Of a stretch of 64,000 bases of DNA, positions 55,471-64,000 are shown in pieces. Source of the DNA: Lucinisca nassula (lineage: Eukaryota > Mollusca > Bivalvia > Lucinida > Lucinidae). The translations under genes were made by a program, and so were the position numbers. A model generated the notes under the pieces. It saw only the letters and a program-made list of their open reading frames with translations. It was not told the DNA's origin and did not search any database. How positions within the stretch are numbered: position 1 is the stretch's first letter; every line of letters starts with the position of its first letter. The stretch lies in contig OY757023.1 in NCBI GenBank assembly GCA_963580285.1, forward strand, positions 93,606,431 through 93,670,430, given 5' to 3'.

Positions 55471-56024
55471 AATACGATTCTTGGATACCTAAAACTGATG
55501 TTGAAAACTTCTCTCAACACCATTCCGTAAAAAAGGGTCACCCCTCTGGTGATACAAGTGTAGAAGAACTAAAGCAGGACGTGACGCTACCTTCCCGTGG
55601 CCTAGGGCGCTTCTACTAAACGCGTCACCCCTAACAAAGGTCATCGAGGGTCATACTTCCATATATGGCAGACATCTTGTGACGTCATTTCCCCCAAAGT
55701 GAGGCATATACTACTTACTGAAACAAGTAAAGTTAGTCTTTAGGCTGGAGTCGTCGTTGAGGCTGAAGTTTTTTTTTTCAAAATTCAAATTACAAAAAAA
55801 TAACCCCGAAATAAAAAACAATATATATAATATATATAAAGAAATAACATACTAGATAAATAAAATCGCTTCTAAAGTCAGTCTCAGACGCGCTGATCAC
55901 CATATGTTTGCTATCATCAAATGAATAAAATAGCGTTTGGAAACGGTTGACAATTAGTAAGAAACTTTGGAAAATAATATCAAAATCAAAATCTATTTCA
56001 ATCGAAAATTTATATTACAATACT
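55471..56024. other. No recognised feature (intron)
   Basis: AT-rich; T run at 55769 and ATATATAATATATATAA at 55818. No gene. Confidence 0.4.
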
Positions 56025-56783
56025 AAAATGTGTAAACGTACGTATAACAAACAGATTGCATGCATGGTAGTTAACCCAATCACGGTTGGCAACTTTGCTT
56101 CCCTCTTTAATTGCACGCCGGTGGGTCAGGCCTCAGATTCTATGACGGCTCCAACGTAAAGGCTTATCGAAAATTAGAGAGATAATGTTGGTTGGTGCCT
56201 GATGCTCTGTCTCTGGTCGGGCTCATCGGAGTCTAACTGTTGGTTTTCTTTTGCTCCAGCATTTCTGTGGTTTCTTGCTGTCGAGTCCTCACCGTTGTCT
56301 CACCTCCGTGGTTCTTTGATTTTTGTGTTCACGGAGATGTTGCACTGATGAGTTAGGAGGCCTTCATGCGGACTGAACAAATTATTTGTCTAAATCGCGA
56401 CGGAAGTAAGGGCGAGGATTGTGGCCACGTAAAATCGATTTAAGCCCCCCAGTGGAAATCTTCCACTGACCGTTCCAAGGCGGCTCTTCTGTGGCGATTT
56501 ATTTATGTTGTTGTTTGTTACTTACTGTGTGTATCACTTGTGTCTTTTGGTTTTGGATGGCCATATGGCCATTTTGTGGGAAAGTAACTGTCCTTATGGC
56601 CTTCCTTTGTTTAGGTTTCCATTATGGTCTGGTCGCTTAATGTTTGTATTTCTTTCCCTTTGGTGTCTTTTATGGGTGGAGTAAGTTAATTGTATCAATT
56701 CCTGATCTTTGTTTTACTTCTATTTTGAATAGCCGATTGATCATTTTGTGGGACAGTTATTGTCCTTTTGGCTTTCCGCTTTT
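56025..56783 (+). pseudogene. PLE end of RT ORF plus 3' tail (T15, type B end)
   Basis: TYNKQIACMVVNPITVGNFASLFNC and TPVGQASDSMTAPT are the last codons of the PLE RT. The tail then runs to TTGTTTTACTTCTATTTT (56727). A further short tail piece (GATTGATCATTTTGTGGGAC...CTTTCCGCTTTT) follows to 56783. 5'-truncated. Confidence 0.85.
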
Positions 56784-57062
56784 CATTACGATAACCATCC
56801 CGTGCAACTAGTGCATTCTTCCTTATCTCAAAAATGGCTATTTTTCTGATGAAAATCGGTGATTTTTTTCTTATTTATACAACAATTATAGGTTGTGGGT
56901 GCTCGTTAGAACCGCCTCATTGAGGCGGTTCTAACGAGCACCCACAACCTATGTCTTGGAGCAGAAATAAGGAAAATAATGAATACCCCCGTAAACCCCA
57001 ATTTTATCTATATAAAGTGGGGTTCAAGGTGGTCTTCATTTCACGGAGTTGTTTACGTGATG
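56784..57062 (+). mobile_element. Hairpin MITE family B, copy A19
   Basis: Ends CATTACGATAACCATCCCG and GAGTTGTTTACGTGATG. The stem has paired change GGTGCTCG/CGAGCACC against GGTACTCG/CGAGTACC. About 30-bp perfect stem GTTGTGGGTGCTCGTTAGAA. Confidence 0.9.
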
Positions 57063-57079
57063 TATTCTATGTTTTTGGT

Positions 57080-57655
57080 GTCTGCTCGGTCTCTGGTCGG
57101 GCCCATCGGAGTCTTACTGTTGGTTTTGTTTTGCTCCAGCATTACAATGGTTTCTTGCTGTCCAGTCCTCACCGCTGTTTAGTCCCTGTGGTTGTTTGAT
57201 TTTTGTGTTCTGACTGAAAACGTATTTGTCTTAATCGCAATGGTAGTAAGGGCGAGGATTGCGGCCGCATAAAATCGATTTAAGCCCCCCCCCCCCCCCC
57301 TTCCACCCAAACACCCCCCCCCCCCAGTGAAACTCGTTTCACTGACCGGTTCCTACAGAAGAACCGCCACGGTTTATTTTTGTTCTATTATGTCTTTGAG
57401 TGTGTGCATCGCTTATTATTTTTGTTTTTAGATAGCCATTTGGCCATTTTGTGGGAAAGTAACCGTCCTTTTGGATTTCTGCTATTGGTGTTTCCATTAG
57501 AGTCTAGTTATTCCATGTTTGTGTTTCTTTCCCTTTGGTGTCTCTGATGGGAGCTGTGGGTTAATTGTATCGATTCCTGATTATTGCTTTCTCTTCTATT
57601 TCGGATGGGATGTGTGTGGTAATTGTATTGATTCCTGACCATTGCGTTCACTTTT
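57080..57655 (+). repeat. PLE 3'-tail copy T16, plus a second short end
   Basis: TGCTCGGTCTCTGGTCGGGC to TTGCTTTCTCTTCTATTT (57600), with long C runs at 57286-57325. A partial second end (GATTCCTGACCATTGCGTTC) follows to 57655. Confidence 0.8.
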
Positions 57656-58731
57656 TAAAGGCCTCGGAACCTCTTTAAGTATTCATTATATATATTTAAA
57701 GTAAAAACAGACCTTTATGGAAATGTCAAAGTAATGCCAAATGCAAAACTTGATATCTATTGAATATTCAATGTTTTCGGCATGGAGCTTTTGTTTTGAT
57801 TCAGACCTTAAATGTCATTTCACGAAATTGGACAAATAAAATCTTGCCATCCCACCTTTAATATGCAAGCCGTGAAATCATCATCCTAAAACAATATGCG
57901 ACGTAAAATCTCCGACTTGTAAACATGTCTATTTGCTGACAACCAAGTAAAAGGCAAAATGTACACAATGATAAGCAGGAAATAGAAGTGGAGGCACAAT
58001 ATGACACCCGTAATGCAAATCTTAATTCTTTGATAAACATATTGTCACAAAACCAAACCTTTGAATGGTAGTTCAGGTTTTCTGGGCCAAAATTGTGTCT
58101 CGTGCTAGAAACCATTTAATTCCAATACAGATGTGCGGTACGTCTGATGTATGATTCGCAAGTATGGCGTATGAATAATGTAGCTCGAACATGACTGGCT
58201 CTCAGCGTATTTGTTCTGAAATGGAAACGACTTCGTTCGGAAAATCTAGACATAGGGATTTCTAAATGTTAAAAATATAGGAGAAAAGCAAGATCGATTA
58301 ACAATAACAACATCAACAACAACAAAACAGTGAAAAAAAAAAAAAAAAAAAAAACATATAGGGCAAAATGAAAATGAAGGGTAATGTGAAATGCCGTGGG
58401 GGTATTTAATTCTTCACGAGCTATATATATTGAGTGTGCGTTCACAATAGGACATCAGCCCAGGTATGACGGGGCTAACTTTGATCTTTCTAGTCCCAAA
58501 GGTACATTTTTGTGAAAATGTGAACAAGTGTGATGTTTCCCTAAAATTTCTGTTCCACAACATGTAATTGTTTCATAAATGTTTTCGGCTTTGTAAATAG
58601 GGTTGTGCCCCTAATTTGAAGGTAACAGACAAAAAGAGGTCTCCAAGCATCCGTGTTGTTTGATCAGAGTATTCGCTTTGTGCGATGTGAATGACCGTTT
58701 CTCAAAGGCAGGGAATGTAACAATCTGACTG
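57656..58731. other. No recognised feature (intron)
   Basis: An 85-codon minus ORF (57858-58115) lacks motifs. A poly(A) run lies at 58331-58353. Confidence 0.4.
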
Positions 58732-59835
58732 TTTATCAATTACCCCTTGTACTAATTGCATTGCAACGCACTAACCTGATACAGATATGCTATCTCAGGA
58801 AAAGTGAGCTTTATCGCGTCAATGTGACATTGCACTTTTCTGAATGAAGCGGACTACCGGGAAAATGGCTAAATTGTTATTATTACTGGAAAAATTGCAA
58901 ATATACATTAAAAATATCAAAGGGAAAATAACGGTCAGCTGATAGTAAATTTATAGACCGATTATATTCCGCACCGGAATGTTGGAACGCGCTGAGGATC
59001 GTAAATTGCCAATTTAAAGGGTTTACAAGGGTATAAACTGATAAACAGAATACCAGACTCGTGTCTTTTGATATCAAGTTTATCCAACTCGACTTCGAGA
59101 ACGCCTGTAAAATCTCTCGGTAAGCCTTTATTTACAAGAGTATAAACTGATAAATAGAATACCAGACTCGTGTCTTTTGATATCAAGTTTATCAGGCTCG
59201 ACTTTGAGAACGTCTGTATAATTCTACAAGCGTTCTCGAAGCCTTGCCTGATAAACTTGATATCAAAAGACACACAACTGGTATTCTCTATGTATATGTC
59301 TCATTTGAGATACGAATTTAGTGGTGGAAACTAAAACAAACAGGGAATACTAAGGTGCTAACGCAAAAGCTGACACGCACCTTTGCTGGTCGCAAATAGC
59401 CAAAAAAAAAGTAAATAAAAATAAATAGAGAATACCAGGTTCGTGTCTTTTGATATCAAGTTTATCAGGTACTTGGTGAATCTCGAAGCTTGCCGAGCGA
59501 TTCTACATGCTTTTATCCCATTATTCACTCTTTATTTAAGTAATTTACGTTCAGTTATCTATTATCCTCAGAACGTCTCAGCATTCCGGCATGCAATAAT
59601 CGGTCCATATATTTAGTATAATCTGACCGTATTTTTTCCTATGATAAGTGTTCAAGTAATTCTTCCAATTTTCCAGTTATTATAACATGTTTGTCATTTT
59701 TTTCCGGTAGACCGGTTCATTCATTAAAGTGCAATATCAAATTGACGCCATAAAGCTCACTTGTCCTGAGCATATCTTTATCAGGTCAAAGTGTTTTAAT
59801 GCAATCAATAAAGGGGTAACTGATTAATAACAATT
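58732..59835. mobile_element. 1.1-kb foldback element just upstream of exon 2
   Basis: Long diverged inverted arms of about 280-300 bp: 58732-59010 pairs with 59530-59835. Examples are AGTGAGCTTTATCGCGTCAA with TTGACGCCATAAAGCTCACT, and GGTCAGCTGATAGTAAATTT with its diverged inverse near 59610. The interior has three copies of AATACCAGACTCGTGTCTTTTGATATCAAG-type sequence (59050, 59157, 59432) and one inverted (59240-59285), making an inner hairpin. No transposase. ORFs (58883-59273) read the arms. Confidence 0.75.
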
Positions 59836-59931
59836 ACAAAACAAAAAAAAAAAAAAAAAAACAAAAACAAAAAAATTAAATGTTTCACTCATGACTTGTC
59901 TCTTATAATATCACTTCTTGTTTTCTTGTAG

Positions 59932-60026
59932 GCGACGGAATGGAACGATTTGGCCTTTGTGGATTGTTCTTCCCGAGAAATCCGGCACTGTGCCTAATTG
60001 CTGGATCCGGGTTTTTTAATCGTTAA
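59932..60026 (+). CDS. Secreted peptide gene, exon 2
   Basis: The acceptor TTGTTTTCTTGTAG ends at 59931 after a pyrimidine-rich tract. Entered in phase 1 from either first exon, it reads GDGMERFGLCGLFFPRNPAL, CLIAGSGFFNR and TAA (60024-60026). Two Cys, one Pro-rich turn and a basic end. The exact phase match and the repeated Gly/Phe character with exon 1 support one gene. The 3' UTR end was not fixed; no AATAAA lies within the next 300 bases. Confidence 0.8.
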
Positions 60027-60296
60027 AACTTGCTGTCTTCTTCTATGGACACGCTGTACGAGTACCAAGACAGTTGGTGTGGATTTTCTACATATCTGTA
60101 CATTTCCAAAACAAGATATGGTACTGAAAGTGTTAACTGTGACATATAGGTACTGAATGCATAATGGTATCATTATATGTGTTGTGAAATGCGGAGAAAA
60201 TATTAGTTTGTTAACACGTTTGTGTTTCTGACCACCATTATATAAAACAGCAGAATACCGCTGTAGTTTTTCTATTGACCGTCTTACCCATTGTAA

Positions 60297-60496
60297 CATT
60301 ACGAAAACGCGCCTATACAAACGCATTGTAACCTTTATCGGCGAAACAATTAAAATTTTAGGATGAAACATTCTGATACATTGTATTTTTCTTATTTCTG
60401 CTCAAAATATAGACGGTTTACCCTTGCAAACCCCAGTTTTACTATATAAAGTGGGGTTCAAGGGGGTCAAAATTATATAGGCGTGTTTTTGTGATG
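60297..60496 (-). mobile_element. Hairpin MITE family A, copy A20, core deleted
   Basis: CATTACGAAAACGCGCCTAT to GGCGTGTTTTTGTGATG. After CTCAAAATATAGA it jumps to CGGTTTACCC, so the entire hairpin and right inner arm are missing. Confidence 0.85.
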
Positions 60497-61084
60497 AACT
60501 TATTGACTCCTCCACTTTTATATGTTAGACAAGTCCATTTGTCCTTTAAGGGGTGCCGGTTCTTTTTCCTCGTTTTTTATTATGTTTTCGGACGAAAAAT
60601 CCAATTAGCAAACAGTGTAGACTCTGATCCGGGTTTGACTGTTTGCCAATGCCCCTTAACTGGTGCCCAGGTAAAATAGAGGTAAATACAATGCTTAAAG
60701 TGGTCGTTCCTTACAGTTTCTTGTATCATAAGTGTAACTGTTTGTGTGTGCCATCGTGTCTCTGTGTCTTCGTCTAGTGATGGTACCATGTATGTGCTAT
60801 TGGCTTTCCCGTAATAACCTTTATTTCTTTTTATATCTCAATCAGGGACCTAATAAAGGGGGTCGCATAACTGTACGCATTAATCGGTAGTGACCTAGTG
60901 ACCTATAATACCTTCTACAAGCATATAATACGTCTAGTGACCGATTAAAGAGCTTACCCTAGTTTGTCATTGTATACAATAACGCGCAAGGGAAAACGGC
61001 CAAACTGACCGGCTATTATCATTGCTATATTTATTATTTTCGTACATTTCAGCTAGATTCTTACCTTCTCGCCCTTTCCTGGTT
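60497..61084. other. Core fragment of TTAA MITE and unrecognised DNA
   Basis: 60609-60650 holds GCAAACAGTGTAGACTCTGA...GACTGTTTGCC, a shortened core of the TTAA MITEs. 60886-60946 is a small palindrome (TAATCGGTAGTGACC / GTCTAGTGACCGATTA). No gene. Confidence 0.5.
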
Positions 61085-61490
61085 TGAATGGTCAGTTGGA
61101 AAAATTGCGCACTTCTTCTGCGGTTGCGTCTAAACATCGAAAATATTTTTTAAAGCTTGAATAAACTATACACTATTTATTTGCAGATTTTCACATAGAA
61201 TGAAAAGCGCAGACACTCTTTTATTCGAGCGACCGTGTTGTTTCTTACGTCTCTGTGGGGGGGGGGGGGGGGGGGGGCAGTGGCGTCAGAAACGTTGCAC
61301 CCTTTGACGTCATATTATGTTAAGTTTGCGCGCCATGGCATGTAATGCGACACTGTATGCGGTCTTTTAGGTTAAATTTGCTACATTATTCCATAACCTT
61401 TTTTGGACTGCAGTATAAACTAAATGCATGATTAGTGTCTTTAATAATAGCATTCACTCGGTTTACCGCGACAATTTTAAATGGGATCGC
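61085..61490 (+). repeat. Dispersed repeat R, copy 2
   Basis: Aligns with 4550-5003 (see there). Has a G run at 61257-61277 where copy 1 has GGCGCGGTG. Single internal unit. Confidence 0.75.
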
Positions 61491-61825
61491 TTAAGCTTGT
61501 CCCTATAAAATTGGATAAGGATTGCCGATTATATCTTATTATTAAAGACACCATGTAATTACTATTTTGCAGATGTAACCTAAGTTTTTTTCATATTCAA
61601 GACAGTTGCTAAATGAAGTGTCATAGTGGTACATGTAACTAGTTCAGTCTTTGTAGTCAATACGCTGGACACTTTCATATAACATATGGACTTGTGAACT
61701 AGTCGCCGGATTCCAATCATCACCGCCAGTTATTACTCCGGTGGGAAAGATAATGTCACTGGCGTATACGTAATGTACTTTTCCATACTCAATGTAATTT
61801 TAAGAGAAATACATATACTTGGCCA

Positions 61826-62048
61826 TATCACGAAAACACGGCTATATAATACTTACCCCATTGAACCCCATTTTTATAGTAAATCTGGGGTTCGCATTTT
61901 CTTACTCCTGCCCTAAAATATAGATTGTGTGCCCACAATCTATATTTTGAGCAGAAATACGAAAAATATCACAATTTTTCATCGGAAAATTGTCGTTGTT
62001 TTGGTGGTAAAATTTACCGTGTAATTGTATAGACGTGTTTTCGTAATG
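61826..62048 (+). mobile_element. Hairpin MITE family A, copy A21, short core
   Basis: ATCACGAAAACACGGCTATA to GACGTGTTTTCGTAATG. The core is reduced to ATAGATTGTGTGCCCACAATCTAT, arms only. Confidence 0.9.
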
Positions 62049-62076
62049 TATTTTATGCCATACTGAACAAGGGATA

Positions 62077-62353
62077 CATCACGAAAACACGCCTATATAA
62101 TTTTAACCCCCTTGAACCCAACTTTTATATCGAAAAACTGGGGTTTACAGGGGTAAACCTTATTTTTCTGATTTCTGCTCTAAAATATAGATTGTTGGTA
62201 CTCGTTAGAACCGCCTGGATGAGGCGGTTCTAACGAGTACCGACAATCTATATTTTAAGCAGAAATAAAAAATATCACAAATTTTCATCTAAAAAAATCG
62301 ATTTTTTATAGGTAAAGTTTACAATGTATTTGTATAGGCATGTTTTCGTAATG
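62077..62353 (+). mobile_element. Hairpin MITE family A, copy A22
   Basis: Full copy, CATCACGAAAACACGCC to GGCATGTTTTCGTAATG. Stem TTGTTGGTACTCGTTAGAAC with the opposite GTTCTAACGAGTACCGACAA: paired except one G-T position. Confidence 0.9.
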
Positions 62354-62599
62354 GATATTTTTCGACTTCTTGATACTAGCACAGAAAGTCACACACACAC
62401 AAACGCGCTCGCCTATTCACACACAACCAGGAACATCCCTATTCTTTAGGTGAAGACCGATTATTCTGAAAGTCTCAGTTTTTAGACAGAGAAGGTGTCG
62501 GCCCTGGACAATGGCAGAAAATATGCCCCAATGGTATCTTTCTTATTTCTAGAACCAGCATTTTTCAGATGAAAAATTTCGATATTTTTCTTACATTAG

Positions 62600-62873
62600 G
62601 AAAACATGTCCGTAAGAAATAATGGCGTCCAACATGGTGTCAGAAAATGATAAATATTAGGTAAAAATGATAACATCTTTATTATTTCTGCTTTCAACAT
62701 AGACTGTGGGTGCCCGTTAGAACCGCCTCAATGAGGCGGTTCTAACGAGTACTCACAATCTATGTTTTTTAGCAAAAATAAGGCAGATATTGTATACCCC
62801 CGTAAACCCCACTTTTCTCTATATAAAGTGGGGTTTAGGGGGGTCTTCGTTTCACGGACCTGTTATCGTGATG
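62600..62873 (+). mobile_element. Hairpin MITE family B, copy A23
   Basis: Left end uncertain (about 62600). Right end GGACCTGTTATCGTGATG. Core GGGTGCCCGTTAGAACCGCC / GGCGGTTCTAACGAGTACTC, arms not fully matched. Confidence 0.8.
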
Positions 62874-62877
62874 TTCC

Positions 62878-63052
62878 TTAAAATGTAGATTTATGTGCTG
62901 TGTAGAACCGACTTACTTCTGTGAGGCGCTTGTAACGAGTACCTATAATATGTGTTTTAGCAGACATAAGGAAAATAATGTATACTCCTGTAAACATATT
63001 TTTCTCTATTATAAAATTTGGGTGTTCATTGCACTGACTCGTTAATTTGATG
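62878..63052 (+). mobile_element. Hairpin MITE family B, partial copy A24
   Basis: GTGTAGAACCGACTTACTTC...AGGCGCTTGTAACGAGTACC and the right end GACTCGTTAATTTGATG. A decayed relative set directly beside A23. Confidence 0.65.
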
Positions 63053-63072
63053 TGGTGTTGCAGATCCTTTTA

Positions 63073-63840
63073 AAGTAGAAGTAAAACAAAGATCAGGAAT
63101 CGATACAATTAACTTACTCCACGCATCAAAGACACCAAAGGGAAAGAAACACAAACATGAAGCGACCAGATCATAATGGAAACCTAAACAAAGGCTGGCC
63201 ATAAGGACAGTTACTTTCCAACAAAATGGTCAAATGGCAATCCAAAATAAAAAGACACAAGTGATACACACAGTGAGTAGTAACAAACAACAACATAAAT
63301 AAACCGCCACAGAAGAACCGCCTTGGAAAGGTCAGTGGAAAGAATTCCACTGGGGGGCTTAAATCGATTTTACGTGACCACAATCCTCGCCCTTACTTCC
63401 GTCGCGATTTAGACAAATAATTTGTCCAGTCCGCATGAAGGCCTCCTAACTTATCAGTGCAACATCTCCGTGAACACAAATAATCAAAGAACCACAGAGG
63501 TTAGACAACGGTGAGGACTCGACAGCAAAAAACCACTGAAATGCTGGAGCAAAAGAAAACCAACAGTTAGACTCCGATGGGCCCGACCAGAGACAGAGCA
63601 TCAGGCACCAACCAACATTACCTTGAATTAAATCTCTCTAATTCTCAATAAGCCTTTACGTTGGAACCGTCATAGAATCTGAGGCCTGACCCACCGGCGT
63701 GCAATTAAAGAGGGAAGCAAAGTTGCCAATCGTGATTGGGTTAACTACCATGCATGCAGTCTGTCGTATAACATCCTTGTTGTACCCTATCTTTTTATAT
63801 CGAAGAATGATTTTACGAAATTGGGTGCTGAAGTCTTTAA
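63073..63840 (-). pseudogene. PLE RT C-terminus plus 3' tail (T17, type B end)
   Basis: 3' end at 63073 (AAAGTAGAAGTAAAACAAAG). Tail to about 63690, then ORF end codons read on minus: YKKIGYNKDVIRQTACMVVN and PITIGNFASLF. 5'-truncated at about 63840; the remaining 160 bases to the window edge are unrecognised. Confidence 0.85.
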
Positions 63841-64000
63841 CTTATGAAATTGACAATTTAGTGACATCATTAGTTGCATAATAACCTGCCATAATAGTAG
63901 ATTTGGGAATTGGCGATACGTCTTGTCCTGCTGAACACTGGCTTTGAACCAATCAAGCTGATTGATGTAATTAATTCCTACGAATTCACGAGCTATCAGA

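Noticed and set aside
57858..58115. 85-codon minus ORF as a gene
   Set aside because: No motif, no splice sites in context, ordinary composition, antisense within the intron.

Overview
This window is eukaryotic, animal DNA and looks like a bivalve mollusc genome. It is AT-rich, has no dense coding, and is packed with mobile elements of kinds familiar from bivalves: permuted Penelope-like retroelements and their short 3' tails, tRNA-headed SINEs, hairpin MITEs and tandem-repeat carriers. The species cannot be fixed from sequence alone. I found one convincing host gene; nearly all other long ORFs are decayed transposon coding sequence or shadows.

Host gene (43.2-60.0 kb, plus strand). Two paralogous first exons (44029-44164 and 47544-47679) each encode a signal peptide plus a glycine/serine-rich start. 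Both are 136 nt, end in the same phase and stop at a GT donor. Their upstream regions are also paralogous. A compatible second exon (59932-60026), after a good acceptor, completes a 76-residue secreted peptide with a two-cysteine tail. The copy at 44 kb has two nested TTAA-flanked elements inserted 8 nt before its ATG. The 12-kb intron is full of hairpin elements, and a 1.1-kb foldback element ends about 100 bp before exon 2.

Mobile landscape. (1) About 25 copies of a hairpin MITE superfamily share one core: a stem of about 24 bp around GTTAGAACCGCCTC/GAGGCGGTTCTAAC. They come in two families (A and B) with different ends. (2) A Penelope-like retroelement (PLE), probably of the permuted Naiad type, is present as long copies (29.3-32.8 kb minus; 32.8-41.7 kb plus) and as more than 15 short 3'-tail copies, many ending at the same 3' point. 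(3) An LTR/Gypsy element (33207-40614, coding minus) has integrase before reverse transcriptase (Gmr1-like order), a tRNA-Pro-type primer-binding site and a 4-bp target duplication. It sits inside PLE copy A, contains PLE copy B, and that copy contains a 145-bp tandem-repeat element: four nested levels. (4) Other elements are a dead mariner (14.6-15.9 kb), two Tc1-like remnants, a CR1/L2-like LINE (18.65-21.6 kb), three other LINE fragments, piggyBac-like TTAA MITEs, tRNA-derived SINEs, and carriers of tandem arrays (13.7-14.4, 27.5-29.1, 36.3-38.4 and 52.3 kb).

Limits: boundaries of repeats were read by eye, usually good to a few bases where a terminus is named and to about 10-20 bases otherwise. 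No database search or alignment was run; family names come from recognised motifs and remembered family features.
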